Positions 1-5,318 are shown, numbered from the stretch's first letter. The stretch is 5,318 bases of DNA from Candidatus Omnitrophota bacterium (GCA_023228195.1 JALOBR010000096.1:1-5318); one strand, 5' to 3'. Numbers and translations are program-made. The notes: generated from the letters alone by a model not told the origin.

Positions 1-414
1 AATATTATTTTGACCACCAACGCAAGTAAAAGTACCGTTAGCAGCTATGCTTAAAGCATACGCGCCATAACTGTTACTGAGGTTATTTCTCGTTGCTGTA
101 CCTAGGACAGCAGCCTGATTTGTATTTGGGTTTACAGCTGCAGCAGGCATTGTAATATTGAAGAACCTCAATGCCGGTGCGCCAGCCGTAAGGCCCGGAA
201 CATCCATATCTAACTGGTTCGCAGCAGTAGCTGTTAAATTTGTTTCTGCAGCAAATCTTAACTGCGCGCTTCTTAAAGCGCCCAAAGCGGCAACTGCTTC
301 TGCAGAACGGCCTCTTTCAGCAACTCTGAAAAATTGGGGCAAACCTACCATCGCAAGAATACCGATAATAACCACTACTATAATCAATTCCATCAATGTA
401 AAACCCTTTTTCAC
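1..414 (-). CDS. Type IV pilin / major pseudopilin, C-terminus cut by window edge
   Basis: This is the structural subunit of a type IV pilus or pseudopilus, inserted in the inner membrane and polymerised by the ATPase and platform proteins encoded just upstream. The visible 138 residues begin with a class III signal: leader MKKG, then FTLMELIIVV, so a prepilin peptidase should cut after Gly4 and methylate Phe5. Glu9 (mature Glu5) and Pro26 (mature Pro22) are the conserved pilin residues. The hydrophobic helix spans about residues 5-28 and continues as an Ala-rich amphipathic helix to about residue 55. The rest is an Ala/Asn/Thr-rich globular part. Only one Cys (131) is visible, and a disulfide partner may lie past the edge. 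The start is GTG, six bases after a perfect AGGAGG, and the leader confirms it. The frame is open to base 1, so the stop lies outside. PilA-like and GspG-like identities are both possible. Confidence 0.93.
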   Translation of the reverse strand, partial: MKKGFTLMELIIVVVIIGILAMVGLPQFFRVAERGRSAEAVAALGALRSAQLRFAAETNLTATAANQLDMDVPGLTAGAPALRFFNITMPAAAVNPNTNQAAVLGTATRNNLSNSYGAYALSIAANGTFTCVGGQNNI

Positions 415-420
415 GAGACA

Positions 421-426
421 CCTCCT
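421..426 (-). promoter_or_regulatory. Shine-Dalgarno site of the pilin gene
   Basis: AGGAGG on the minus strand lies six bases upstream of the GTG at 412-414. It decides the start, because GTG rather than ATG begins the class III leader. It contrasts with the ATPase and platform genes, which have no such site. Confidence 0.85.
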
Positions 427-461
427 TTTTTGTAACTTAACCCCATAAAACCACTTAATAA

Positions 462-490
462 TTTATACCATTATCCCCGAAAAATGTCAA
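462..490 (-). promoter_or_regulatory. Sigma-70-type promoter of the pilin gene
   Basis: A perfect -35 TTGACA (485-490) is separated by exactly 17 bases from a -10 TATAAA (462-467), which is preceded by TGG as in an extended -10 element. Transcription would start near 455 and give a leader of about 40 bases ending in the strong AGGAGG. The match is close enough to consensus to predict strong, separate expression of the pilin. That fits the usual need for far more pilin than motor or platform protein. It lies in the 143-bp gap after the platform gene. Confidence 0.75.
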
Positions 491-551
491 ATAACCTGTA
501 ACGCCGATTCAACCAATGTTTACAATAAAAATCAAGTTTTTTTTGTTTCGA

Positions 552-572
552 GGCGGACTACATTCCTCCGCC
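552..572 (-). repeat. Inverted repeat across the platform gene stop codon
   Basis: Perfect 6-bp arms (552-557 and 567-572; GGCGGA/TCCGCC) flank a 9-base loop that contains the TAG stop at 558-560. In the minus-strand RNA this would form a GC-rich hairpin at the very end of the platform gene. An A-rich run follows it and no T-run is present, so it is not a classical intrinsic terminator. It could slow decay of, or pause transcription on, the upstream message. The pairing is seen directly; the role is inferred. Confidence 0.45.
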
Positions 573-1790
573 GGTTGCGATCTTAAACAACGGTAAGAAT
601 AAGGAAATTACAATCGCCCCTATCAACACACCGAGGACTAAAATCATAATCGGCTCAAAGGCAACAATCATACGCTCAACCCTTGTGCTGAGTTCCTTGC
701 TGTAATGTATGGATATTTTTTTAAAAATTTCAGGCATACTTCCGGTTTCTTCTCCTATTTTTGCCATTTCTGAAATAAGCGCAGGAAAAATATTGAGCTT
801 ACTGAACTCGCGCGACAACGATGCTCCGTCTTTTACCCTGTTTTTTACAAACATTATATTTTTTTCGAGAACGCTGTTACCTATGCCTCTTGCGGATATT
901 TCAAGAGCATACACAAGAGGAAGTCCGCTATCTAAAAGTATATATAACGTAGAAGTAAACCTATCCAGGGCAAACAAGAAAAATATTTCGCCCGCTATCG
1001 GAAGTTTCAAACTTACCCTATCACGGAATTCTTTAGTCTCCGGCCTGCGCATAAAAACAATTGCTCCAACGATTAAAGCGATGACGCCGAGTATAACCAT
1101 TATAAAATTTTTATCGATAAAATCCGCGATATTAAAAATAATTTGGGTAGGTAGCGGCAGGGTTATCCCAAAATCTTTAAATATCATAATAAACTTAGGA
1201 AGTATGAATTTAAAAAAGACAAAAACAGCAACAGTCATTGCTCCAAGAAGAATAAGCGGGTATATCAATGCGCTGATTATTTTTCTTTCAAATTCCATTC
1301 TAATTTCAAGATAATCAGCCAGCTTATCTAAAACTGTAGGCAGATTTCCTGATGCTTCTCCTACCTCAACAATGGCTCTCCATAAAGGCGAAAAAGCCCC
1401 GGGGTATTTAGAAATGGCTTCTTTAAAAGATAACCCTTCCTTTATGTACTGGCTGCATTCTTTTAAAATTTTACCTAACTTGGCGCTCTCAGTTTGAGAA
1501 GAAATAATTTCCAAACTTCTAAGTAACGTGACGCCGCTGGAAAGGGTTGTGGCAAGATTTCTGGCTAAAAAACATAAATCGTAGAGTTTTATTGAAGAAC
1601 GTCTTCCTTTCTGTTTGACAAAAAAAGACAGGAATGGTTTTTCGCTTTTATCGGCTGTTTCATTGACAGAAACGATAAAAAGCCCTCTTGTTTTAAGCTT
1701 TGCAATCAACTCCTCTCTTGAGGCAGCTTCTTCGATGTCTTTTACCGTCTTTGCTTCTTTGGTTTTTGCTAAATAACTATATTTAGGCAT
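558..1790 (-). CDS. pilC/gspF: Inner-membrane platform protein PilC/GspF
   Basis: This is the polytopic inner-membrane platform on which the assembly ATPase acts to add or extract pilin subunits. The length of 410 residues is normal for PilC/GspF. It has the family layout: a short soluble N-terminus (1-60), a first T2SSF cytoplasmic domain (about 70-170) with the GEASGNLP motif at 144-151, and membrane segments at about 171-197 and 229-247. A second T2SSF domain (about 273-373) follows with the matching IGEETGSMPE motif at 345-354, and a last membrane helix lies at about 375-402. The duplicated motifs mark the internal repeat of the family. The protein ends in a short Gly-rich tail. It begins 43 bases after the ATPase stop and precedes the pilin. 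No Shine-Dalgarno sequence is visible before its ATG, and a TATAAT box ends six bases upstream, so a leaderless message is possible. Family assignment is secure; the PilC versus GspF choice is not. Confidence 0.95.
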   Translation of the reverse strand: MPKYSYLAKTKEAKTVKDIEEAASREELIAKLKTRGLFIVSVNETADKSEKPFLSFFVKQKGRRSSIKLYDLCFLARNLATTLSSGVTLLRSLEIISSQTESAKLGKILKECSQYIKEGLSFKEAISKYPGAFSPLWRAIVEVGEASGNLPTVLDKLADYLEIRMEFERKIISALIYPLILLGAMTVAVFVFFKFILPKFIMIFKDFGITLPLPTQIIFNIADFIDKNFIMVILGVIALIVGAIVFMRRPETKEFRDRVSLKLPIAGEIFFLFALDRFTSTLYILLDSGLPLVYALEISARGIGNSVLEKNIMFVKNRVKDGASLSREFSKLNIFPALISEMAKIGEETGSMPEIFKKISIHYSKELSTRVERMIVAFEPIMILVLGVLIGAIVISLFLPLFKIATGGGM

Positions 1791-1796
1791 TGATTT

Positions 1797-1824
1797 ATTA
1801 TAATATTTTAGTAGATAAAATCAA
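1797..1824 (-). promoter_or_regulatory. Candidate promoter of the platform gene, leaderless geometry
   Basis: A perfect TATAAT (1797-1802) lies 16 bases downstream of TTGATT (1819-1824), which matches four of six -35 bases. Only six bases separate the -10 box from the ATG at 1788-1790, so transcription would begin at or next to the start codon. The gap is very AT-rich, so a -10 match by chance is plausible. The absence of any Shine-Dalgarno sequence before this ATG is what makes it worth calling. Confidence 0.45.
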
Positions 1825-1833
1825 GCATTTAAA

Positions 1834-3540
1834 TCAATAAACCGTAGCGACAGAAAGGATTTCCTCCAAAGAAGTAATTCCTTCCTCTATCTTTTTTATG
1901 CCGCTTTCAAGCAGGGTTAATGCGCCTTTCTTCTTTGCTATTTCCATAATTTTTGAAGCTTCCAGACCCTTATAAATAGCATCCCTGATTTCTTCATCGA
2001 TAAGTATAACCTCGCTGATAAGACTGCGGCCTTTGTATCCTATAAAATTACATTTTTCGCAACCCTTTGCCTTATAAATTACTGGGGAATTTATAGTTAT
2101 ACCTAACGGCAATTTTTCCTGGCTGATTTCATACGATTCTTTGCAATGAGTACACAGTTTTCTAATCAATCTTTGGGCAACGATTAAACGCAAAGAGCCT
2201 GCCACAAGATAATTAGGGATACCTATATCGATAAGCCTGGTTATTGTTGAAGGCGCATCGTTTGTATGCAAGGTAGAAAGAACAAGATGGCCGGTAAGAG
2301 CTGAACGAATGCATATTTCCCCTGTTTCTAAATCTCTAACTTCACCAACCAGGATTATATCAGGGTCTTGCCGCAAAAAGCATCTTAGGGCGTTTGCGAA
2401 AGTAAGCCCTATCTCAGGTTTTACCTGAACCTGATTTACCCCCTCAAGCCTGTATTCTACGGGATCTTCAACGGTCAGGATGTTTAGGGTCGGCGAATTT
2501 AATTCACTTAGTGCCGCGTAAAGGGTCGTAGACTTTCCGCTGCCGGTTGGCCCGGTAAGAAGAATTAATCCGTAAGAAGAAGAAATACCTTTTCTTATCT
2601 TTTCTAATTCCTGGGGTAAAAATCCCATCTTAGCCAAATCAAGCGGGACCCTGCTTTTATCCAGGACTCTTAGAACTATTTTTTCACCGTAAATTGTCGG
2701 CAAAGATGAAACTCTTAAATCAATCAGTTTTTCTCCTGATTTCACCATAAAGCCGCCGTCTTGCGGAAGGCGTTTTTCAGCTATATCCATTTTAGAAAGT
2801 ATCTTTACCCTTGATATTATCGGTAGATAAAGGGACGCGGACGGGGAAGGCATCTCATACAAAACACCATCTATTCTGTATCTTAAACTTAACTTATCAT
2901 ACCTGGGCTCTATATGAATATCGGAAGCACCGTCATCAATTGCCTGTCTTATTACCAAGTCAACTAATTTTACAACCGGCGCTTCTTCTGCCTGAGCGAT
3001 AATTTTATCAAGGCTTAAATCGGTTTCCTCAGCAAACAATTCCTTGATGCCACCATGTTCTTCACCTTGTATATCCATGGCCTCACGGAAAATCCGCTCT
3101 TTTCCGTAGAAATTTTCTGTTGCTTTTAAAATATCAGAGCGTGTCGATATTACTATATTTATCTCACAACTTGTAAATTTTTTAAGATTATCAATAAGAA
3201 TAAGGTCAAGAGGATCAAACATAACAACGGTAAGGGAATTGAGGCTGCGTGAAAGCGGAAGCATTAAGTTTCTATTAGCAAAATCATACGGTATTAATTC
3301 TTCCAGGTTCTGGTCGGGGGCGGGTTTTAATTTTCCGGAAGCTAAAGAGATATACGGTATGGATAGTTGTTTACTTAAAGCGATAACAATTTGCTCTTCG
3401 CTTACATAACCAAGCCTAAGCAGCACTTCTCCTAATTTTCCGCCTTCTTTTTGTTGAAGAGCAATAGACTCACTTAACTGCTCTTTTGTAATAACGCCTT
3501 CGGAGATTAATATATCGCCTAATCGTTTATATCTAGTCAT
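1834..3540 (-). CDS. pilB/gspE: Pilus/secretion assembly ATPase PilB/GspE with MshEN c-di-GMP domain
   Basis: This is the hexameric cytoplasmic ATPase that powers pilin polymerisation through the PilC/GspF platform. Its 568 residues match PilB. The N-terminal MshEN domain (about 1-150) holds two 24-residue repeats at 6-29 (RLG...Q) and 35-58 (KLG...Q) separated by five residues, the published c-di-GMP-binding arrangement. The ATPase core (about 180-568) shows Walker A GPTGSGKST at 330-338 and an Asp box, TVEDPVE, at 356-362. It also shows Walker B DIILVGE at 394-400 with catalytic Glu400 and a His box around TGH 416-418 and LHTND 424-428. A tetracysteine zinc motif, C463xxC466 and C494xxC497, is complete. 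An in-frame TAA lies eight codons upstream of the ATG, and the N-terminus MTRYKRLGDIL aligns with the start of the domain, so the start is firm. No Shine-Dalgarno sequence is visible. The zinc motif and MshEN domain speak against a retraction ATPase of the PilT type. Confidence 0.97.
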   Translation of the reverse strand: MTRYKRLGDILISEGVITKEQLSESIALQQKEGGKLGEVLLRLGYVSEEQIVIALSKQLSIPYISLASGKLKPAPDQNLEELIPYDFANRNLMLPLSRSLNSLTVVMFDPLDLILIDNLKKFTSCEINIVISTRSDILKATENFYGKERIFREAMDIQGEEHGGIKELFAEETDLSLDKIIAQAEEAPVVKLVDLVIRQAIDDGASDIHIEPRYDKLSLRYRIDGVLYEMPSPSASLYLPIISRVKILSKMDIAEKRLPQDGGFMVKSGEKLIDLRVSSLPTIYGEKIVLRVLDKSRVPLDLAKMGFLPQELEKIRKGISSSYGLILLTGPTGSGKSTTLYAALSELNSPTLNILTVEDPVEYRLEGVNQVQVKPEIGLTFANALRCFLRQDPDIILVGEVRDLETGEICIRSALTGHLVLSTLHTNDAPSTITRLIDIGIPNYLVAGSLRLIVAQRLIRKLCTHCKESYEISQEKLPLGITINSPVIYKAKGCEKCNFIGYKGRSLISEVILIDEEIRDAIYKGLEASKIMEIAKKKGALTLLESGIKKIEEGITSLEEILSVATVY

Positions 3541-3557
3541 GCCTATGTTTGGATTAC

Positions 3558-3578
3558 TTTATACCATTTCGGTATAAA
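3558..3578. promoter_or_regulatory. Perfect dyad (operator-like) at the ATPase gene promoter
   Basis: The arms TTTATACC (3558-3565) and GGTATAAA (3571-3578) are perfect 8-bp inverted repeats around a 5-base spacer (3566-3570). On the minus strand the downstream arm is also the -10 region of the candidate ATPase promoter, so a bound dimeric regulator would block or remodel it. The same arm sequence reappears at the pilin -10 region. The symmetry is seen directly; the regulator is inferred. Confidence 0.5.
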
Positions 3579-3586
3579 TTATTTAA
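3558..3586 (-). promoter_or_regulatory. Candidate extended -10 promoter of the ATPase gene
   Basis: TGGTATAAA on the minus strand gives an extended -10 element, with TATAAA at 3558-3563. The base stretch 17 bases upstream, TTAAAT (3581-3586), matches only three of six -35 positions, as tolerated in extended -10 promoters. Start of transcription near 3551 would leave an untranslated leader of only about ten bases, with no room for a normal ribosome binding site. Confidence 0.4.
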
Positions 3587-3591
3587 AAGGA

Positions 3592-3613
3592 AGAGCGGAG
3601 CTGAAGCCGCCCC
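3592..3613 (-). terminator. Terminator-like hairpin after the secretin gene
   Basis: In minus-strand RNA, bases 3613-3607 (GGGGCGG) pair with 3598-3592 (CCGCTCT) as a 7-bp stem including two G-U pairs, around an 8-base loop. The tail is TCCTTTT, a T-rich run broken by CC, so termination would be partial at best. It sits between the secretin stop and the candidate ATPase promoter, where a transcription-unit boundary makes sense. Its left arm can alternatively pair with 3620-3624 and its right arm with 3682-3687. Confidence 0.4.
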
Positions 3614-3624
3614 ACAACAGGGGC
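3609..3624. repeat. Short GC hairpin (GCCCC/GGGGC)
   Basis: Perfect 5-bp arms (3609-3613 and 3620-3624) flank a 6-base loop. It uses the same bases (3609-3613) as the terminator-like stem, so in RNA the two cannot form together. Confidence 0.4.
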
Positions 3625-3628
3625 AACA

Positions 3629-3652
3629 CCCCGACCCGTAATACGCTCGGGG
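3629..3652. repeat. GC-rich imperfect palindrome in the secretin-ATPase gap
   Basis: Arms CCCCGA (3629-3634) and TCGGGG (3647-3652) enclose 12 bases that contain a second, nearly concentric palindrome, CGTA-A-TACG (3637-3645). The block is far richer in G and C than its surroundings. It resembles dispersed REP-type intergenic elements or a structured RNA stem, but no second copy exists in this window. Which of these it is cannot be told from one copy. Confidence 0.45.
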
Positions 3653-3703
3653 CATACGTAAACCAATAAGCAAATACAAAGCGCTCTATTTACAAAGAAA
3701 CAA

Positions 3704-5212
3704 TTATCTGGAATATCTATCCATCGCCACGCTCATAACTTCGCGGCGTGAATAGCCTATTTCGCGTGGAAGAGTTCTCCCTGAAGCTGCAAGTATAGGT
3801 GTATCTTCAACGATTTTTGGTGTCATAAAAACAAGCAATTCCCTTTCGCTGCGGTTGTCATCTTTATAGGTAAACGCTTTGCCTATAAAAGGGATATCGC
3901 CAAGGAAAGGAACCTTGCTGATTGTTTTGGTACTACTGTTGTTTATCAATCCGCCCAAAAGCAATGTTTCTCCGTTATTTAAGCGTAAAACGGTTCTGGC
4001 TCCTCTTTCTTCAGGATTTTTTATAGTGCCGGTTGCGCCTGCAGTCAAAGTCAAATCACTATCAGTTGCGTTTCTGTTAAAAACTTCAACGAATAAAGTA
4101 ATTTCTCCTGTATCTTTATTCACCTGCGGGGTCACCCTTAACTTTGTTCCTGTTTCTGTCCTTTCTGTGCTTGATGTCTGGACTCCGGTTTCTGTTGTTG
4201 TTGTATTTATGCCTATAGCTTCATTAGTAGTTAAGTTTATTTCGGCTGTTTCATTAGAAAGCGTAAGGATTTTAGGCCTGGCTAAAATTTTTGTCGTAGT
4301 GTCTGTTGATAACGCCTGAAGATACATATTAAAATCGTTCATAGTCAAAGTACCGTAAGTAAAAGTAGAAGCCGGGTTTTTAATAAACCTTTGTAACGGG
4401 AAAGCTGTTGATTTAACTGGCCCGGTATATGCTGCCCCCCAATCATTTTGCCCTAAAGTTTGCCCATATTTAAAACCTATCTCATCAATTAAACCTTTTG
4501 TTACATCAAGCAATTCCACCTCAATCATTACTTTAGGAACAGGCACATCAAGATTCTTTACAACTTCATCTATTATTGGAAATTGAGCAGGAACATCTAC
4601 CACTATAAGCGAATTTGTTATAGGGTCTTCGCTTACTTTTCCAAATTCCGTTATTATGTTCTTCATTATATTCTTTATTCCTGTTTCTTTTCTATCGTCT
4701 TGATCATCATTACTACTACTGCTGCTACTACTACTGCTGCTGCTGCTGCCGCTGCCTGAGTTAGTAGCAGGCGCTTGGGGCTCCATTATTACATTTATTT
4801 CTTTCTGCTGCCTGGAAGATTTTATCCTTACATATTTTAGATGGTAGACTTTGGTCATTAATTCAATTGTGGGTTTTCCCATCTCTTTTACGACAAACAT
4901 ATTGGCATCAGGATAATAATCATAAGTTAAATTGTTTGCCTTAAATATTATGTCCATAGCTTCTTTAAGCGGCACTTTTTCCAGATATAAAGTCAGGGTT
5001 CTTTCCTTTACTGCTTCTGTAGATACAAAATTAAGCCCGGTCTGCTGGCTAAGCATCTTTAGCGTATCTACAAGCTTTGCGCCCTCTAAATCCAAAGAGA
5101 TAAGTTTTTGCGTACCGGAGAGAAGATAATCTCCGTATACACCATCCTGCGCAAAAGTGATACTCAAGGGTATTAAAAGTAATGATAAAATCGTTAAAAT
5201 AATTTTCTTCAT
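3704..5212 (-). CDS. pilQ/gspD: Outer-membrane secretin (PilQ/GspD family), short form
   Basis: This protein forms the multimeric outer-membrane pore through which the pilus or secreted protein leaves the cell. An N-terminal Sec signal peptide (about 1-21, likely cut after TFA at 19-21) precedes an STN/N0 domain (about 36-108). A secretin N1-type domain follows, starting at TKVYHLKYV (120-128). This domain is interrupted by a serine-rich linker with 12 consecutive Ser at 156-167 and an acidic end, NDDQDD. The secretin barrel domain covers about 226-468 and includes RPKILTLSNETAEI (312-325), ETLLLGGLI (415-423) and the family signature VPFLGDIPFIGKAF (434-447). An Arg-rich tail (469-502) follows. 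At 502 residues it is shorter than typical GspD or PilQ: it has one N1-like repeat and no AMIN domain. Its ATG overlaps the upstream stop as ATGA and follows AGGAGG, so it is probably translated by coupling. Confidence 0.95.
   Translation of the reverse strand: MKKIILTILSLLLIPLSITFAQDGVYGDYLLSGTQKLISLDLEGAKLVDTLKMLSQQTGLNFVSTEAVKERTLTLYLEKVPLKEAMDIIFKANNLTYDYYPDANMFVVKEMGKPTIELMTKVYHLKYVRIKSSRQQKEINVIMEPQAPATNSGSGSSSSSSSSSSSSNDDQDDRKETGIKNIMKNIITEFGKVSEDPITNSLIVVDVPAQFPIIDEVVKNLDVPVPKVMIEVELLDVTKGLIDEIGFKYGQTLGQNDWGAAYTGPVKSTAFPLQRFIKNPASTFTYGTLTMNDFNMYLQALSTDTTTKILARPKILTLSNETAEINLTTNEAIGINTTTTETGVQTSSTERTETGTKLRVTPQVNKDTGEITLFVEVFNRNATDSDLTLTAGATGTIKNPEERGARTVLRLNNGETLLLGGLINNSSTKTISKVPFLGDIPFIGKAFTYKDDNRSERELLVFMTPKIVEDTPILAASGRTLPREIGYSRREVMSVAMDRYSR
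4711..4755. repeat. Trinucleotide repeat encoding the secretin serine linker
   Basis: A run of GCT and ACT triplets on the plus strand (AGC and AGT codons on the minus strand) encodes Ser156-Ser167 and flanking Gly/Ser residues of the secretin. The codons alternate in blocks, as in a repeat that has expanded by slippage and then partly diverged. Length changes would keep the frame and alter only linker length. Confidence 0.8.
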
Positions 5213-5316
5213 TGTGCCTCCTTCTTTCCTGCTACTTTCATTTCATGTAATCTTCCCTCATAAAAAATAAATACGCTGTTTTTTTCTATCTTGTAAACCT
5301 TACCATCTGAATTTTT
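5209..5316 (-). CDS. C-terminal end of an unidentified upstream gene (possibly PilP/GspC-like)
   Basis: One minus-strand frame is open from the right edge and ends in TGA at 5209-5211, giving 35 residues: KNSDGKVYKIEKNSVF, then IFYEGRLHEMKVAGKKEAQ. The stop overlaps the secretin start as ATGA, the secretin Shine-Dalgarno lies inside this frame, and the other two minus frames are closed by stops near the edge. The alternating polar and hydrophobic pattern (KVYKIEKNSVFIFYEGRLHEMKV) looks like the terminal beta strands found at the ends of PilP-, GspC- or GspB-type periplasmic proteins. These often precede a secretin gene and bind its N0 domain. That identity is inferred from position and pattern only. 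Confidence 0.7.
   Translation of the reverse strand, partial: KNSDGKVYKIEKNSVFIFYEGRLHEMKVAGKKEAQ
5217..5222 (-). promoter_or_regulatory. Shine-Dalgarno site of the secretin gene
   Basis: AGGAGG on the minus strand lies four bases before the ATG at 5210-5212, inside the last codons of the upstream gene. With the ATGA overlap it supports translational coupling, and it fixes the start that also gives a clean signal peptide. Confidence 0.8.
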
Positions 5317-5318
5317 AA

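Noticed and set aside
158..448. Plus-strand open frame opposite the pilin
   Set aside because: The opposite strand has a perfect class III leader, Shine-Dalgarno and promoter. This frame is the shadow of that Ala-rich gene.
552..572. Intrinsic terminator after the platform gene
   Set aside because: The hairpin is real, but in the minus-strand RNA it is followed by an A-rich run. The first T-rich stretch is too far away, so it is recorded only as an inverted repeat.
709..1314. Plus-strand open frame of about 200 codons opposite the platform gene
   Set aside because: It is antisense to a secure PilC/GspF coding region, has no recognisable domain and reads as the shadow of its codon pattern.
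1834..3540. Retraction ATPase (PilT) identity for the ATPase
   Set aside because: The N-terminal MshEN domain, the tetracysteine zinc motif and the length of 568 residues are PilB/GspE features that PilT lacks.
3629..3652. Terminal inverted repeat of an insertion sequence
   Set aside because: There is no transposase, no second copy and no target duplication in the window. The palindrome is self-contained.
3592..3687. c-di-GMP (GEMM) riboswitch before the c-di-GMP-responsive ATPase
   Set aside because: The idea is attractive given the MshEN domain, but I could not see the conserved GEMM core or its tetraloop/receptor parts in the island.
3879..4319. Plus-strand open frame of about 146 codons opposite the secretin
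   Set aside because: It lies wholly opposite the conserved secretin barrel domain and shows no family features of its own. The hydrophobic look comes from antisense reading of beta-strand codons.
4711..4755. Phase-variable on/off switch in the secretin
   Set aside because: The repeat unit is three bases, so slippage changes linker length without shifting the frame.

Overview
The window carries a minus-strand gene cluster for a type IV pilus or type II secretion-like machine. Read in the direction of transcription (from high to low coordinates) it holds five genes: the last 35 codons of an unidentified gene (5209-5316), an outer-membrane secretin (3704-5212), a PilB/GspE assembly ATPase (1834-3540), a PilC/GspF inner-membrane platform protein (558-1790), and a type IV pilin or major pseudopilin cut by the left edge (1-414). 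Together they supply the outer-membrane pore, the cytoplasmic motor, the membrane platform the motor acts on, and the subunit that is polymerised. Missing from the window are a PilT retraction ATPase, a prepilin peptidase and the PilM/N/O alignment proteins. The latter would be expected upstream, beyond position 5318.

The secretin with a signal peptide implies a diderm (outer-membrane) bacterium. The DNA is moderately AT-rich. The compact order secretin-ATPase-platform-pilin, the short 502-residue secretin and the pilin style resemble uncultured phyla such as Omnitrophota or Elusimicrobiota. That assignment is an impression from gene style and has not been tested. The split between type IV pilus and type II secretion is not decided by the sequence, so dual gene symbols are used.

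The regulatory layout is the least ordinary part. The upstream gene and the secretin overlap by ATGA, and the secretin has a clear AGGAGG site. A 163-bp gap follows, containing a GC-rich island that can fold in two mutually exclusive ways, one of them terminator-like. Next to it lies a perfect 8+8 bp dyad that covers a candidate extended -10 promoter for the ATPase gene. The ATPase and platform genes have no recognisable Shine-Dalgarno sequence. A consensus-like promoter ends six bases before the platform gene's ATG, which would give a leaderless message. The pilin has its own near-consensus promoter and a perfect Shine-Dalgarno. Its -10 region shares 11- and 13-base identities with the two arms of the dyad before the ATPase gene.

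The ATPase carries both 24-residue motifs of an MshEN c-di-GMP-binding domain with the canonical 5-residue spacer, so second-messenger control of the motor is a well-supported prediction. I did not find an entirely new protein system. The proteins are recognisable families, and the novelty, if any, lies in the intergenic regulation.
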